Assembly: GCF_934754925.1 (NCBI RefSeq)
Contig: NZ_CAKVJA010000048.1
Span: 1 to 19,155 of the forward strand
Direction: 5' to 3'
DNA length: 19,155 bases
Source: an uncultured Clostridium sp.
GTDB taxonomy: Bacteria > Bacillota > Clostridia > Clostridiales > Clostridiaceae
Under the pieces are notes generated by a model. That model worked only from the letters and a program-made list of their open reading frames with translations. It was not told the origin of the DNA and ran no database searches. The translations under genes and the position numbers were made by a program. Positions 1 to 6,518 of this stretch are shown piece by piece. Position 1 is the stretch's first letter; each line of letters opens with the position of its first letter.

Positions 1-91
1 TGTAAAATAACACTAATCGGATAATATTATAACACATCTTTGCTTTCACTTCAATCTACTCATCTCGAAATTTGCACTTTGTACACATAGC

Positions 92-120
92 AAAAACACC
101 CAGGACATAAATCCTGAGTG
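92..120 (-). terminator. Intrinsic terminator, minus strand
   Basis: Arms 97-105 and 112-120 pair over nine positions with one mismatch around a 6-nt loop. On the minus strand the hairpin is followed directly by five T residues (A92-A96 on plus). It would end a transcript running leftwards, but no minus-strand gene directly precedes it, so it may end the candidate structured RNA at 121-226. Confidence 0.55.
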
Positions 121-155
121 TCGAGCAAGAGAGTGGGCTTTGCCCCTCTCAATGA

Positions 156-226
156 CCCCCGGCAGACTGTGCATAAATTATAATTTTAATTAACCAATAC
201 TTTATTTATGCACAGTCTGCTGGGGG
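156..226. repeat. 23-bp inverted repeat
   Basis: Arms 156-178 and 204-226 are 23 bp long and complementary except at one position (G161 opposite T221), which in RNA is still a G-U pair. The loop is 25 nt and AT-rich. The right arm is followed by only four T residues on plus, so it is a poor terminator in that direction. Confidence 0.7.
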
Positions 227-267
227 TTTTAAAATTCTATTTATCATATTCTTTCTGTTTTCTTGTT

Positions 268-293
268 AAAAAGCCACAATTCTGTGGCTTTTT
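268..293. terminator. Bidirectional terminator downstream of the MGMT-like gene
   Basis: A perfect 11-bp stem (268-278 with 283-293, core AAGCCACA/TGTGGCTT) with a 4-nt loop and A/T tracts on both sides. It lies about 50 bp beyond the stop of the minus-strand MGMT-like gene and can stop transcription from either direction. Confidence 0.75.
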
Positions 294-341
294 ATTAATG
301 TTAGGATAAAATAATAGATGCATCAAGTCAAAATCCCTCTA

Positions 342-650
342 CTAATAATCCCACTGACATTTCTTCATATCAACATGATCTTCATTCTTAAAAAATACAC
401 CTTCATCTAATAGCAAAAACCTTTGCTCCCTCCATCCTGGTACCAGCCTACCAGCATAATTGACTACACGATGACATGGATATTTACCATAAAATTCTGA
501 ATAGCTAAGAACCTTTCCAACAAGACGTGCATTTTTATCTCTGCCAATAAGTCTGGCAATTTGTCCATATGTAGCTACTTTTCCCTCTGGAATTTCCTCT
601 ACAACAGAAAGTATTTCATAAATTAATTCCTCATTAATAACTTTTTTCAT
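342..650 (-). CDS. MGMT-family protein (Ogt-like DNA-binding domain with intact PCHR)
   Basis: A 102-residue protein consisting only of the C-terminal domain of O6-alkylguanine-DNA alkyltransferases. Visible family landmarks are a TYGQIA helix start (Tyr28), the NARLVG element with the putative arginine finger Arg42, and PCHRVV at 58-63, where Cys59 is the alkyl-accepting cysteine. Full Ogt/Ada enzymes carry an extra N-terminal domain that is absent here. The size matches stand-alone MGMT/ATL proteins, but true ATLs replace this Cys, usually by Trp, whereas here it is kept. Expected role: recognition, possibly direct repair, of alkylated guanine. The ATG is preceded by TAGGTGA at about 8 nt. 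The gene ends in its own terminator at 268-293 and is separated from the next minus-strand gene by another, so it is probably monocistronic. I am sure of the family, unsure of the activity. Confidence 0.88.
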   Translation of the reverse strand: MKKVINEELIYEILSVVEEIPEGKVATYGQIARLIGRDKNARLVGKVLSYSEFYGKYPCHRVVNYAGRLVPGWREQRFLLLDEGVFFKNEDHVDMKKCQWDY

Positions 651-768
651 ATATTATTCACCTATAATATAAATCCTTAGTTTAAGATATTATTATATTT
701 TAATATTTAGTTTTCACTTATTTTAAACAACTATTCAATTTATACAAGAGGTTGTCTTTAACTAAAAA

Positions 769-794
769 GGAGAGCTAATATTAATTAGCTCTCC
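769..794 (-). terminator. Terminator of the AIM24-family gene
   Basis: A perfect 11-bp stem (769-779 with 784-794) with a 4-nt loop. On the minus strand it is followed by TTTTTAG, whereas on plus it is followed by A residues, so it serves the leftward AIM24-family transcript, about 40 bp after its stop. Confidence 0.8.
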
Positions 795-830
795 AAAAAA
801 CTTTTAAAAATAATTTAATTATATTGTATA

Positions 831-1586
831 TTAAGCTATAGGTGCCATAAGAATTTTTCCAGTTCCACGATATACATTAACAAGCCCTTCACCTGAAACA
901 GCTGATCCCACTAAACTTTTACTAGATTTCTCAACTCTAAAATCTAAAGATTTAGACCATGCAATAGCAAAATTACCATCAATTCTAACTTCATCATTTT
1001 CTAAACTAATTTCTATAAGTTCATCTCTTGGAACAGGACTTTCTAATACAGCTACACCTTGCCCCTCAAGACATAAATTAAATAATCCTTCCTTTCCAAG
1101 CATTGCTGAAGAAATATTAGTTCTTGCTACTACCTTCTGCTTAATTTTAGACTCACAAGCAAGGAAAAGGCCATCATCAAGCACTAAGCCATTCCAATCC
1201 CCAACCTCCTCAAGAAGTATATGCTTATAAGTAGGTTCTAGAACTAATAATCCACTTCCTTCATATTTAGGCTTAATTGCAGATTCCTTTGTTACTTTTG
1301 ATGAAATAGCTTTACCAAAAAAATCTCCTATTCCTTTAACATCAGCTGCCATTTTTACACTTCCTGCTGTCCATTGCATTGCTCCAGCACTTATTGTATA
1401 TGCATTCCCATTTAATTCAATTAAAACTTGTCTCTTTCTAACATTCATTTCTGAAGCAAAATATGCATTAATTGCACTTGCAGCATCAACACTTAAATCC
1501 TTTTTATATTCAAGAACTTTAACTCCACCTTTAGAAGAAATAACTTCTACATTTTTATTATCATATAAATTTTTACATGTAATCAT
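831..1586 (-). CDS. AIM24/TIGR00266-family protein
   Basis: A 251-residue soluble protein of the AIM24 (DUF124) family, a double-stranded β-helix-like fold whose biochemical role in bacteria is not established. Supporting features are the length, the absence of signal peptide and membrane segments, the glycine-rich central part (GSGLLVLEP near 111-119, GLVLDDGLFLACES near 133-146, GKEGLFNLCLEGQG near 164-177) and the typical C-terminal ending GLVNVYRGTGKILMAP. The ATG is well supported by GGAGGTG five bases upstream. It has its own terminator (769-794) and a possible promoter near 1675. The last codons are nearly duplicated in a remnant at 13480-13537, indicating a second family member once existed in this window. 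Function is not inferred. Confidence 0.85.
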   Translation of the reverse strand: MITCKNLYDNKNVEVISSKGGVKVLEYKKDLSVDAASAINAYFASEMNVRKRQVLIELNGNAYTISAGAMQWTAGSVKMAADVKGIGDFFGKAISSKVTKESAIKPKYEGSGLLVLEPTYKHILLEEVGDWNGLVLDDGLFLACESKIKQKVVARTNISSAMLGKEGLFNLCLEGQGVAVLESPVPRDELIEISLENDEVRIDGNFAIAWSKSLDFRVEKSSKSLVGSAVSGEGLVNVYRGTGKILMAPIA

Positions 1587-1674
1587 GATACACCTCCATA
1601 TATTAGTTATTAATTAATATATTTTTTAATAATTTTTCTTCCTAATTTATTAAATTTTCAAATTTATCAAGCTC

Positions 1675-1703
1675 ATTATACCATATATAACCAGAAATAC
1701 ATG
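1675..1703 (-). promoter_or_regulatory. Possible extended -10 promoter for the AIM24-family gene
   Basis: On the minus strand TGGTATAAT (1683-1675) is an extended -10 element. The -35 region 17 bp upstream (CATGTA) is poor. The stretch between it and the start codon is an AT-rich leader of about 85 nt with no other feature I can name. Confidence 0.35.
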
Positions 1704-1786
1704 TATTTTTATTTCATACTCTAAAATATAACAAGCTAGACTCACTGATCTCAATACACGCTAATAAATCTGGCTTTTTGGTAGAG

Positions 1787-1820
1787 AAAGCAAGTAGCCC
1801 ATCACTAAGCTACTGGCTTT
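1787..1820. terminator. Possible terminator hairpin
   Basis: AAAGC at 1787-1791 and AGTAGC at 1793-1798 pair with GCTACT at 1809-1814 and GCTTT at 1816-1820, with one internal A/G mismatch and a 10-nt loop. It lies just beyond the broken genes at 1823-2212 and could end leftward transcription through them. Confidence 0.45.
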
Positions 1821-1822
1821 TA

Positions 1823-1938
1823 CTACTTTGTATAAAAAAATTTATCATGATTAATTGGATAATGGTATAATATATTATTTTCCTGAAAGTCTCTAGGATC
1901 ATGCACAAAATCATTATACATAGTATAATCACCAACAT
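1823..1938 (-). pseudogene. Fragment of a Vat/CatB-type (hexapeptide) O-acetyltransferase
   Basis: A minus-strand frame of about 38 codons ending in TAG at 1823 reads VGDYTMYND ... FQENNILYHYPINHDK. This matches the N-terminal part of xenobiotic/streptogramin acetyltransferases of the Vat/CatB family, where VG-[DE]-Y-[ST]-YY and LYHYP...DKL precede the left-handed β-helix beginning IGKFCSI. Homology stops right after the DK, before any hexapeptide repeat, so the catalytic region is missing. The preceding N-terminal residues are missing too: the frame begins inside the stop codon of the PTS IIA fragment. It is a non-functional scrap. The match is recalled from the family, not computed. Confidence 0.68.
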
Positions 1939-2046
1939 TTATCTTATTTCTTTTAAATCCTTATACATTTCTATCATTTCTTCAACTAATGATTTGATTG
2001 TTTCTGCTGCCATCATTTGGTCTTCAGCATGCATAACTATTAAAGA
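1939..2046 (-). pseudogene. C-terminal fragment of a lactose/cellobiose PTS IIA component
   Basis: The minus-strand frame ending in TAA at 1939 reads LIVMHAEDQMMAAETIK followed by an amphipathic helix with LVEEMIEMYKDL. This is the last helix of PTS lactose/cellobiose-type IIA proteins (LacF/CelC family), including the phosphorylatable histidine of the HA-[EQ]-D-x-[LM]-M motif. The intact protein is about 100 residues long and about two thirds are missing. Upstream the frame runs into the GH16-like leader in a different frame, with a junction near 2040-2050. It records the former presence of a β-glucoside or cellobiose uptake system. Confidence 0.78.
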
Positions 2047-2212
2047 AAATAAAATTATCTTCCCATACTAAATTCCACTTCTTATTTTCATCGGTGCTTT
2101 CTTGATTATTTCTCTGCATTGTATTTGCATATATATTACTAGAAACCCCTATATTAGTTATTGTTGTTGTAATAACTGTCGCTGCTAATACTTTAGCTAA
2201 TAATCTTTTCAT
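2024..2212 (-). pseudogene. Truncated secreted glucanase: signal peptide plus start of a GH16-like domain
   Basis: The frame begins with ATG at 2212, with AGGGGGA about a dozen bases upstream. It encodes a classical signal peptide (MKRLLAKVLA, a Thr/Ile/Val-rich core, cleavage plausible after YAN near residue 30), a polar linker, and WNLVWEDNF at 46-54. The last string resembles the first β-strand of GH16 laminarinase/lichenase domains (W-x-L-V-W-x-D-E-F). After residue 54, near position 2051, similarity ends and the frame runs into the PTS IIA fragment in another frame, stopping at 2024. About 200 residues with the whole catalytic site are absent. The short secreted peptide could still be made, but I see no function in it. 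GH16 assignment rests on a short motif. Confidence 0.5.
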
Positions 2213-2273
2213 AAAATTTTCAATCCCCCTAAAATTAATATTTCTTTTGTTTGTTAAATAATAATTATTTTAT

Positions 2274-2302
2274 TTGATGGAATAATATAGTTTTGATATA
2301 CT
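2274..2302 (+). promoter_or_regulatory. σA-type promoter of the thioredoxin-like gene
   Basis: TTGATG at 2274-2279, a 17-bp spacer, then TATACT at 2297-2302. Each hexamer is one or two changes from consensus, and the start codon lies about 30 bp downstream of the -10. Confidence 0.6.
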
Positions 2303-2332
2303 ATTTTAAAAAATACATTAGGAGGAAATAAA

Positions 2333-2686
2333 ATGAGTGAAGAATATAGCTATAAAGAAGATGTAAGTTTATTTACAAACATCCTTTCTGAAGAAGCAGA
2401 TAAATTATTATCTAATGAAGATTTAGTTATTGTATATATTGGTAGAGAAACATGCCCATACTGTCGTAAATTTGCTAAAAAGCTTAGTGGATTAGTTAGT
2501 GAAATCAATACAACTATTTATTATATAAATAGCGATAATTCATCTGATAATGGACTTAAATCATTTAGAGAAAAATATAATATTGTAACTGTTCCAGGTT
2601 TCATTGTCCGTAAGAATGGAGAAATTGAAGTTCGTTGCGATTCTTCAATGCCTGAAGATGAGATTTTAAAATTAACTTTCAATTAA
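2333..2686 (+). CDS. Thioredoxin-fold protein with CPYC motif
   Basis: A 117-residue cytoplasmic protein without signal peptide. The thioredoxin fold is indicated by β-strand LVIVYIGRE followed by the redox motif CPYC (Cys41, Cys44), a second strand TTIYYINSD (60-68), and TVPGF (86-90), whose Pro88 is the expected cis-proline. Length and layout resemble the small thioredoxin-like proteins annotated in clostridia and lactic acid bacteria as bacteriocin transport accessory proteins. No bacteriocin gene is nearby, so a general thiol-disulfide or protein-reducing role is more likely. The start is fixed by TAGGAGGAAATAAA directly upstream. It has its own promoter (2274-2302) and terminator (2705-2739), so it is a single-gene unit. 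Confidence 0.88.
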   Translation: MSEEYSYKEDVSLFTNILSEEADKLLSNEDLVIVYIGRETCPYCRKFAKKLSGLVSEINTTIYYINSDNSSDNGLKSFREKYNIVTVPGFIVRKNGEIEVRCDSSMPEDEILKLTFN

Positions 2687-2704
2687 ACTTTAAAATAAAA
2701 ATAT

Positions 2705-2739
2705 AAAAAGCTCAAGAGCCTTAAACTCTTGAGCTTTTT
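2705..2739. terminator. Bidirectional terminator between the thioredoxin-like and GH2 genes
   Basis: A perfect 14-bp stem (2705-2718 with 2726-2739), loop CCTTAAA, A tract on the left and T tract on the right. It serves the converging thioredoxin-like and GH2 genes. Its core (AAGCTCAAGAG/CTCTTGAGCTT) is identical to that of the terminator at 6474-6513. Confidence 0.9.
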
Positions 2740-2750
2740 ACCTTTTTATT

Positions 2751-4991
2751 TTAATCTTCTTGTTTTATTTCATTCAATTTTGAATTTAAATCAAGTAATT
2801 GTTCCTTTGTAACCTTAACTTCAGCTGCACTAAGAAGAGTTGTAAGTCTAAGAACTGTAAAACTTCCAAGCATTTTCATCATAGGATTTGGATCATTGCT
2901 TTCTTTTTTATCGGCTCCCATCATACCTGACATTAGTGGATTGATAAAATCACTAAATATTTTGCTAGCTTCTTCTGACTCCATTATTTTAGATACTTTA
3001 TCGTTAAGAGAGAAATATCCTTCTGGTGCAGTAACATCAAACCAGTTTAAAATTGCTCCCTTTTCTTTTAAACGATAATCTTCGTTGAAAGTTTCTACTT
3101 TACGAATAAAGCTTTCATCTTTACATTCACCAGCTATAGCTACTAAAGTAGTTTCCCCTGTATTAGGTACTTCAAAATAGAAGAAATGTTCAGGAGAACT
3201 TTGCTTACCAAGACTCTTACCATTAGCAAATAATTCTACTTCAGGTTGATTTGAATAAACTGTAACCTTAGTAGTTTCTTCTACTCTATCAACATATCTC
3301 TTACCACAGATGTGTACAAATGGTTCATTTGATAACCAAGCCTTATAAGCATAGAATGAATCCTTCTTATATTTACGATCAAAAGTAACTAATCCTTTAT
3401 GATTTTGACCATTTTCTCCACCTTCATTACGAGAATCTGCACCAAAGTCAAACATATTCCATACATGTGTTGCCCATAAATATTTTCTTGTGAATAGTTG
3501 TTTAATTAATTCTTCATGATAATATGCTTGATATTCTTCTGTATAATCACCTTGTTCTGGATTAGATGTATGCCAGTTTAATGCTTCACAACCATATTCA
3601 CTACATCCAATAGGGATATTGGGATATTTTTCATGGAAACTATCAAACCAAGGACCATTTTCAGATGTATCTCCTCCATACCATCCAAAATAATGGTTGT
3701 AAGATACCGTATCTGGAATTTGAACATATGGATCATCCATACTACACATAGATACGCAAGCCATTGTTGTAAGTCTTGTTTTATCCATTTCATGTGCTAA
3801 ATCATTTAAAATTACATGATTTTCTCTTAAATCTTCAGTAGATTCTCCTGACATAGTTATTTCATTAGATAATCCCCATACTACAATTGATGGATGGTTA
3901 TAATTTTGAATAATTAATTCTTTCATTTGTGAAATTGTATTTTCACGTCCATTTGGCATATGTGTAGAAATGTATGGAATTTCTGCCCATATAACCATAC
4001 CTTTTTCATCACATAAATCATAGAAATATTGATCATGTTGATAATGAGCAAGACGAATTGTTGTAGCTCCCATTTCACATATCATATCCATGTCTTCTTC
4101 ATGATGTTCTGGAAGTAATGCATTACCAATTCCCCATCTATCTTGATGACGAGATACACCTCTAAGAGGATATTCTTCACCATTTAATATAAATCCAAGT
4201 TCTGGATCTATTTTAAAAGTACGACATCCAAATCTAGTACTAACATTATCTAATACTTCTTCATCTTTTAAATATACTTCTGCTGTATATAAATATGGAT
4301 CTTTTTTACCATGCCATAGGTGAACGTTTTCAATGTTAAAAATAACTTCTGTTTCTGAAGCAGCTGTTTCTTTATCAACAATTATATTTCCTTCGGCATC
4401 TTTTAATATATATACTAACCTTTGATTTTCCATAGCATTTTTTACAAATACCTCTACAGAAACCTTAGCATCTGTACCTATTACCTCTGGAGTTACCTTA
4501 ATACCTGGTCCACCATAGTATTCTAAATCAAAATGTGAATTTTTTACTGCAATAATATTTACATCACGATAAATTCCACCATAGAATGTAAAGTCTGCAT
4601 GTTGTGGATATACTCTATCATTTTGTGAATTATCTACTTCAACTACAAATAAGTTTTTATCTTCTAGTACATCAGTAATGTCTACTCTCCATGTAGAATA
4701 ACCCCCATGGTGATCTGCTAATTTTTTCCCATTAACATAAACTGTTGCAGAAGAATTTGCTCCTAAAAATTCTAAATAATATTTATCACCCTTTGGTAAA
4801 TCCACTTTTTCTAATTCTTTTGCATAATAAGCTGTTCCTCTATAAAGGTCATTTCCTCCATCTTGTCCATCAATATCATTCCAAGTATGAGGTAATGTAA
4901 CCCAATACCATCTTTCCGGCATTACACTTGGTACTTCTGTAGCTTCTTTTGAAAATGCCCATTTATTATTAAAATTATAAATTGCCCTCAT
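2751..4991 (-). CDS. Glycoside hydrolase family 2 β-galactosidase/β-glucuronidase-like enzyme
   Basis: A 746-residue intracellular GH2 enzyme (no signal peptide) that should release terminal β-linked sugars. The order is typical: a sugar-binding jelly roll (about 1-150, with LPHTWND at 33-39 and YRGTAYY at 50-56), an Ig-like domain (about 170-255), the TIM barrel from about 265 with NGEEYPLRGVSRHQD, acid/base Glu377 in GLSNE, and nucleophile Glu465 in SEYG. NHKGLVTFDR (530-539) contains an N-x-K that occurs both in β-glucuronidases and in related β-galactosidases, so substrate is undecided. A Met-rich helical extension (about 645-746) follows the usual C-terminal Ig-like domain. The start has AGGAGGAAAGTCAT upstream. 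Divergent from the AraC-family gene, whose likely operator overlaps its -35 region. Confidence 0.93.
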   Translation of the reverse strand: MRAIYNFNNKWAFSKEATEVPSVMPERWYWVTLPHTWNDIDGQDGGNDLYRGTAYYAKELEKVDLPKGDKYYLEFLGANSSATVYVNGKKLADHHGGYSTWRVDITDVLEDKNLFVVEVDNSQNDRVYPQHADFTFYGGIYRDVNIIAVKNSHFDLEYYGGPGIKVTPEVIGTDAKVSVEVFVKNAMENQRLVYILKDAEGNIIVDKETAASETEVIFNIENVHLWHGKKDPYLYTAEVYLKDEEVLDNVSTRFGCRTFKIDPELGFILNGEEYPLRGVSRHQDRWGIGNALLPEHHEEDMDMICEMGATTIRLAHYQHDQYFYDLCDEKGMVIWAEIPYISTHMPNGRENTISQMKELIIQNYNHPSIVVWGLSNEITMSGESTEDLRENHVILNDLAHEMDKTRLTTMACVSMCSMDDPYVQIPDTVSYNHYFGWYGGDTSENGPWFDSFHEKYPNIPIGCSEYGCEALNWHTSNPEQGDYTEEYQAYYHEELIKQLFTRKYLWATHVWNMFDFGADSRNEGGENGQNHKGLVTFDRKYKKDSFYAYKAWLSNEPFVHICGKRYVDRVEETTKVTVYSNQPEVELFANGKSLGKQSSPEHFFYFEVPNTGETTLVAIAGECKDESFIRKVETFNEDYRLKEKGAILNWFDVTAPEGYFSLNDKVSKIMESEEASKIFSDFINPLMSGMMGADKKESNDPNPMMKMLGSFTVLRLTTLLSAAEVKVTKEQLLDLNSKLNEIKQED

Positions 4992-5110
4992 ATGACTTTC
5001 CTCCTAAACCTTCACATTTAAATCAAATCTTCTCTTTAGAATTAATTTCCTTGATTTTATATAACTCCTTATAAAGTAAATCTAAATATCTTCTTATAAG
5101 TAGTATCTTA

Positions 5111-5139
5111 ATTATATCAAAAAAAATCTTTTCTTTATT
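5111..5139 (-). promoter_or_regulatory. Likely activator-dependent promoter of the GH2 gene
   Basis: On the minus strand TATAAT lies at 5116-5111. The -35 position 17 bp upstream (5139-5134, AATAAA) is far from consensus, and the first operator half-site begins there, as expected for a promoter that needs an AraC-type activator touching the polymerase. The leader to the GH2 start is about 110 nt. Confidence 0.55.
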
Positions 5140-5170
5140 CACATATCCGTCTATAATATTTACATATCCG
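5137..5170. promoter_or_regulatory. Direct-repeat operator, probable AraC-family binding site
   Basis: ATTCACATATCCG at 5137-5149 and ATTTACATATCCG at 5158-5170 differ at one position out of 13 and have a 21-bp period, two helical turns. Tandem half-sites at this spacing, in the same orientation and abutting a weak -35, are the hallmark of AraC-family sites. The site lies in the 239-bp divergent region between the GH2 gene and the regulator gene. Confidence 0.7.
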
Positions 5171-5230
5171 ATATTTTTATTTTTTAGTAATTATAATTTT
5201 AAATTTTAATCATATAGAGGAGTCATATTT

Positions 5231-6454
5231 ATGCAATTAGATATCGTAGATTTCGCAAAAAAATTACTTTCTAAATGTATTCCTGTTAAAGTTAGATATT
5301 TTGAAAAATTACAATTAGATTCTATTATTTTAGAAGATTATTCAAACTTTTCTTCTATGGTAGACTACCATCTTATTAAATGTTTAAAGCAATATTTAAA
5401 ACAATGTAAAACTTCTACAATTACTAATGTTATTACACCATTTAACACACAATATCAAATATTGTGTATATCTAAAGAAAAAGATTCCCATCTTATTATA
5501 GGACCTTTTTTAGAAGATCCTATAAATGATAATTTATTTTTTTCTATTATGAATAACTTAAAACTTAACTTGGATTATACCTCCAAATTAAAAAGCTATT
5601 ATCAATCTATCCCATATATTGATACAACAACTGTATTTGAAATTTTATCTACTATAAATGAATACACTACAGAAACTCCAATTGATTCTCATGTAAATAC
5701 TATTGATTTAAGCAATCTCCCAAAGGAAAATTCTAGCTATAGTTTATTTGTAAAAAATATAAATCGTAACTCTATGTATAAAATAATTGAAAATAGATAT
5801 GCTGATGAAGATAAGCTACTATCTTATATTGCAAGTGGTGATATAGCTCTTGCTCAATCTCATATTGAAAAAAACTCTCTAAAATGTTTAGAAATTATTC
5901 GTACTAAGGATTCAGTAAGGAACATGAAAAATCTATTATTAAGCGCTAATACTTTATTTCGTAAGGCTGCACATAGTGCGGGTATACACCCTATTTATTT
6001 AGATGAATTATCAGGGAAGTGGGCAATAAAAATAGAACATGCATTATCATTTGAAGAGCTTAATAATATTCAACAGCAAATAGTTAACTCTTATTGTCTT
6101 CTTACTAAAAAATATTCTCTTTCTAAATATTCACCAATTGTAAAACAAGCTATTGAATTTATTAATTTAAATCTTTCATCCAATATTACTGTAAAAAAAA
6201 TTGCTTCTGAAATAGGGCTATCTCCTGATTATCTGACTCGTTTATTTAAAAAAGAATTAGGAGTTAATATCATAACTTATATAAATCAAAAAAGAATTTA
6301 TACTTCTTTAAATCTACTAAAAACCACTAATTTATCTATTGAGGAAATTGCTGATTTAATTGGCTTAAATAATACTTCCTATTTTTATACTTTATTTAAA
6401 AAACAAATAGGAATGTCACCAAAAAAATATAGAACTAGTTTAAAATCTAATTAA
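5231..6454 (+). CDS. AraC-family transcriptional regulator
   Basis: A 407-residue regulator. The C-terminal ~105 residues (from YSPIV at about 300) are an AraC DNA-binding domain with two helix-turn-helix units: ITVKKIASEIGLSPDYLTRLFKKELG at about 319-344 and LSIEEIADLIGLNN at about 368-381 followed by SYFYTLFKKQIGMSPKKYR. The N-terminal ~290 residues are not the classical AraC cupin. They contain LIIGPFLEDP (88-97), a pattern common to long clostridial AraC regulators with a probable ligand-sensing domain. The start follows AGAGGAGTCATATTT. Divergent from the GH2 gene with a tandem direct repeat (5137-5170) between them, it most likely activates that gene and may control its own. The signal is not readable from sequence but is presumably the GH2 substrate or product. 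Confidence 0.92.
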   Translation: MQLDIVDFAKKLLSKCIPVKVRYFEKLQLDSIILEDYSNFSSMVDYHLIKCLKQYLKQCKTSTITNVITPFNTQYQILCISKEKDSHLIIGPFLEDPINDNLFFSIMNNLKLNLDYTSKLKSYYQSIPYIDTTTVFEILSTINEYTTETPIDSHVNTIDLSNLPKENSSYSLFVKNINRNSMYKIIENRYADEDKLLSYIASGDIALAQSHIEKNSLKCLEIIRTKDSVRNMKNLLLSANTLFRKAAHSAGIHPIYLDELSGKWAIKIEHALSFEELNNIQQQIVNSYCLLTKKYSLSKYSPIVKQAIEFINLNLSSNITVKKIASEIGLSPDYLTRLFKKELGVNIITYINQKRIYTSLNLLKTTNLSIEEIADLIGLNNTSYFYTLFKKQIGMSPKKYRTSLKSN

Positions 6455-6473
6455 AATATAAGTTTTTTCAAAC

Positions 6474-6513
6474 TAAAAGCTCAAGAGTATATCACTTAAC
6501 TCTTGAGCTTTTA
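6474..6513. terminator. Bidirectional terminator between the AraC-family and amidohydrolase genes
   Basis: A perfect 15-bp stem (6474-6488 with 6499-6513) and a 10-nt loop between two converging genes, 20 bp from the AraC-family stop and 6 bp from the amidohydrolase stop. The core stem equals that of 2705-2739. Confidence 0.88.
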
Positions 6514-6518
6514 TATAA

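Larger units (their letters stand above)
92..226 (-). ncRNA. Candidate structured RNA of three consecutive hairpins
   Basis: Three stems lie within 130 nt and are richer in G+C than the surroundings: 156-178 with 204-226, 129-138 with 142-150 (TTT loop, one bulged T), and 97-105 with 112-120. Read on the minus strand the last one is followed by T5, as expected for an RNA ending in an intrinsic terminator. I do not recognise a known riboswitch or RNA family, and no coding frame explains the order. It could equally be an intergenic repeat or a stack of terminators for a gene left of the window. Confidence 0.25.

Noticed and set aside
1740..1822. A short minus-strand frame reading KKPDLLACIEISES that could be another gene scrap
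   Set aside because: About 30 codons with no motif I can tie to a family; the region also forms the hairpin at 1787-1820.
2896..3793. Open frames on both strands within the GH2 gene
   Set aside because: They overlap conserved GH2 domains in other frames and lack ribosome sites or family features.
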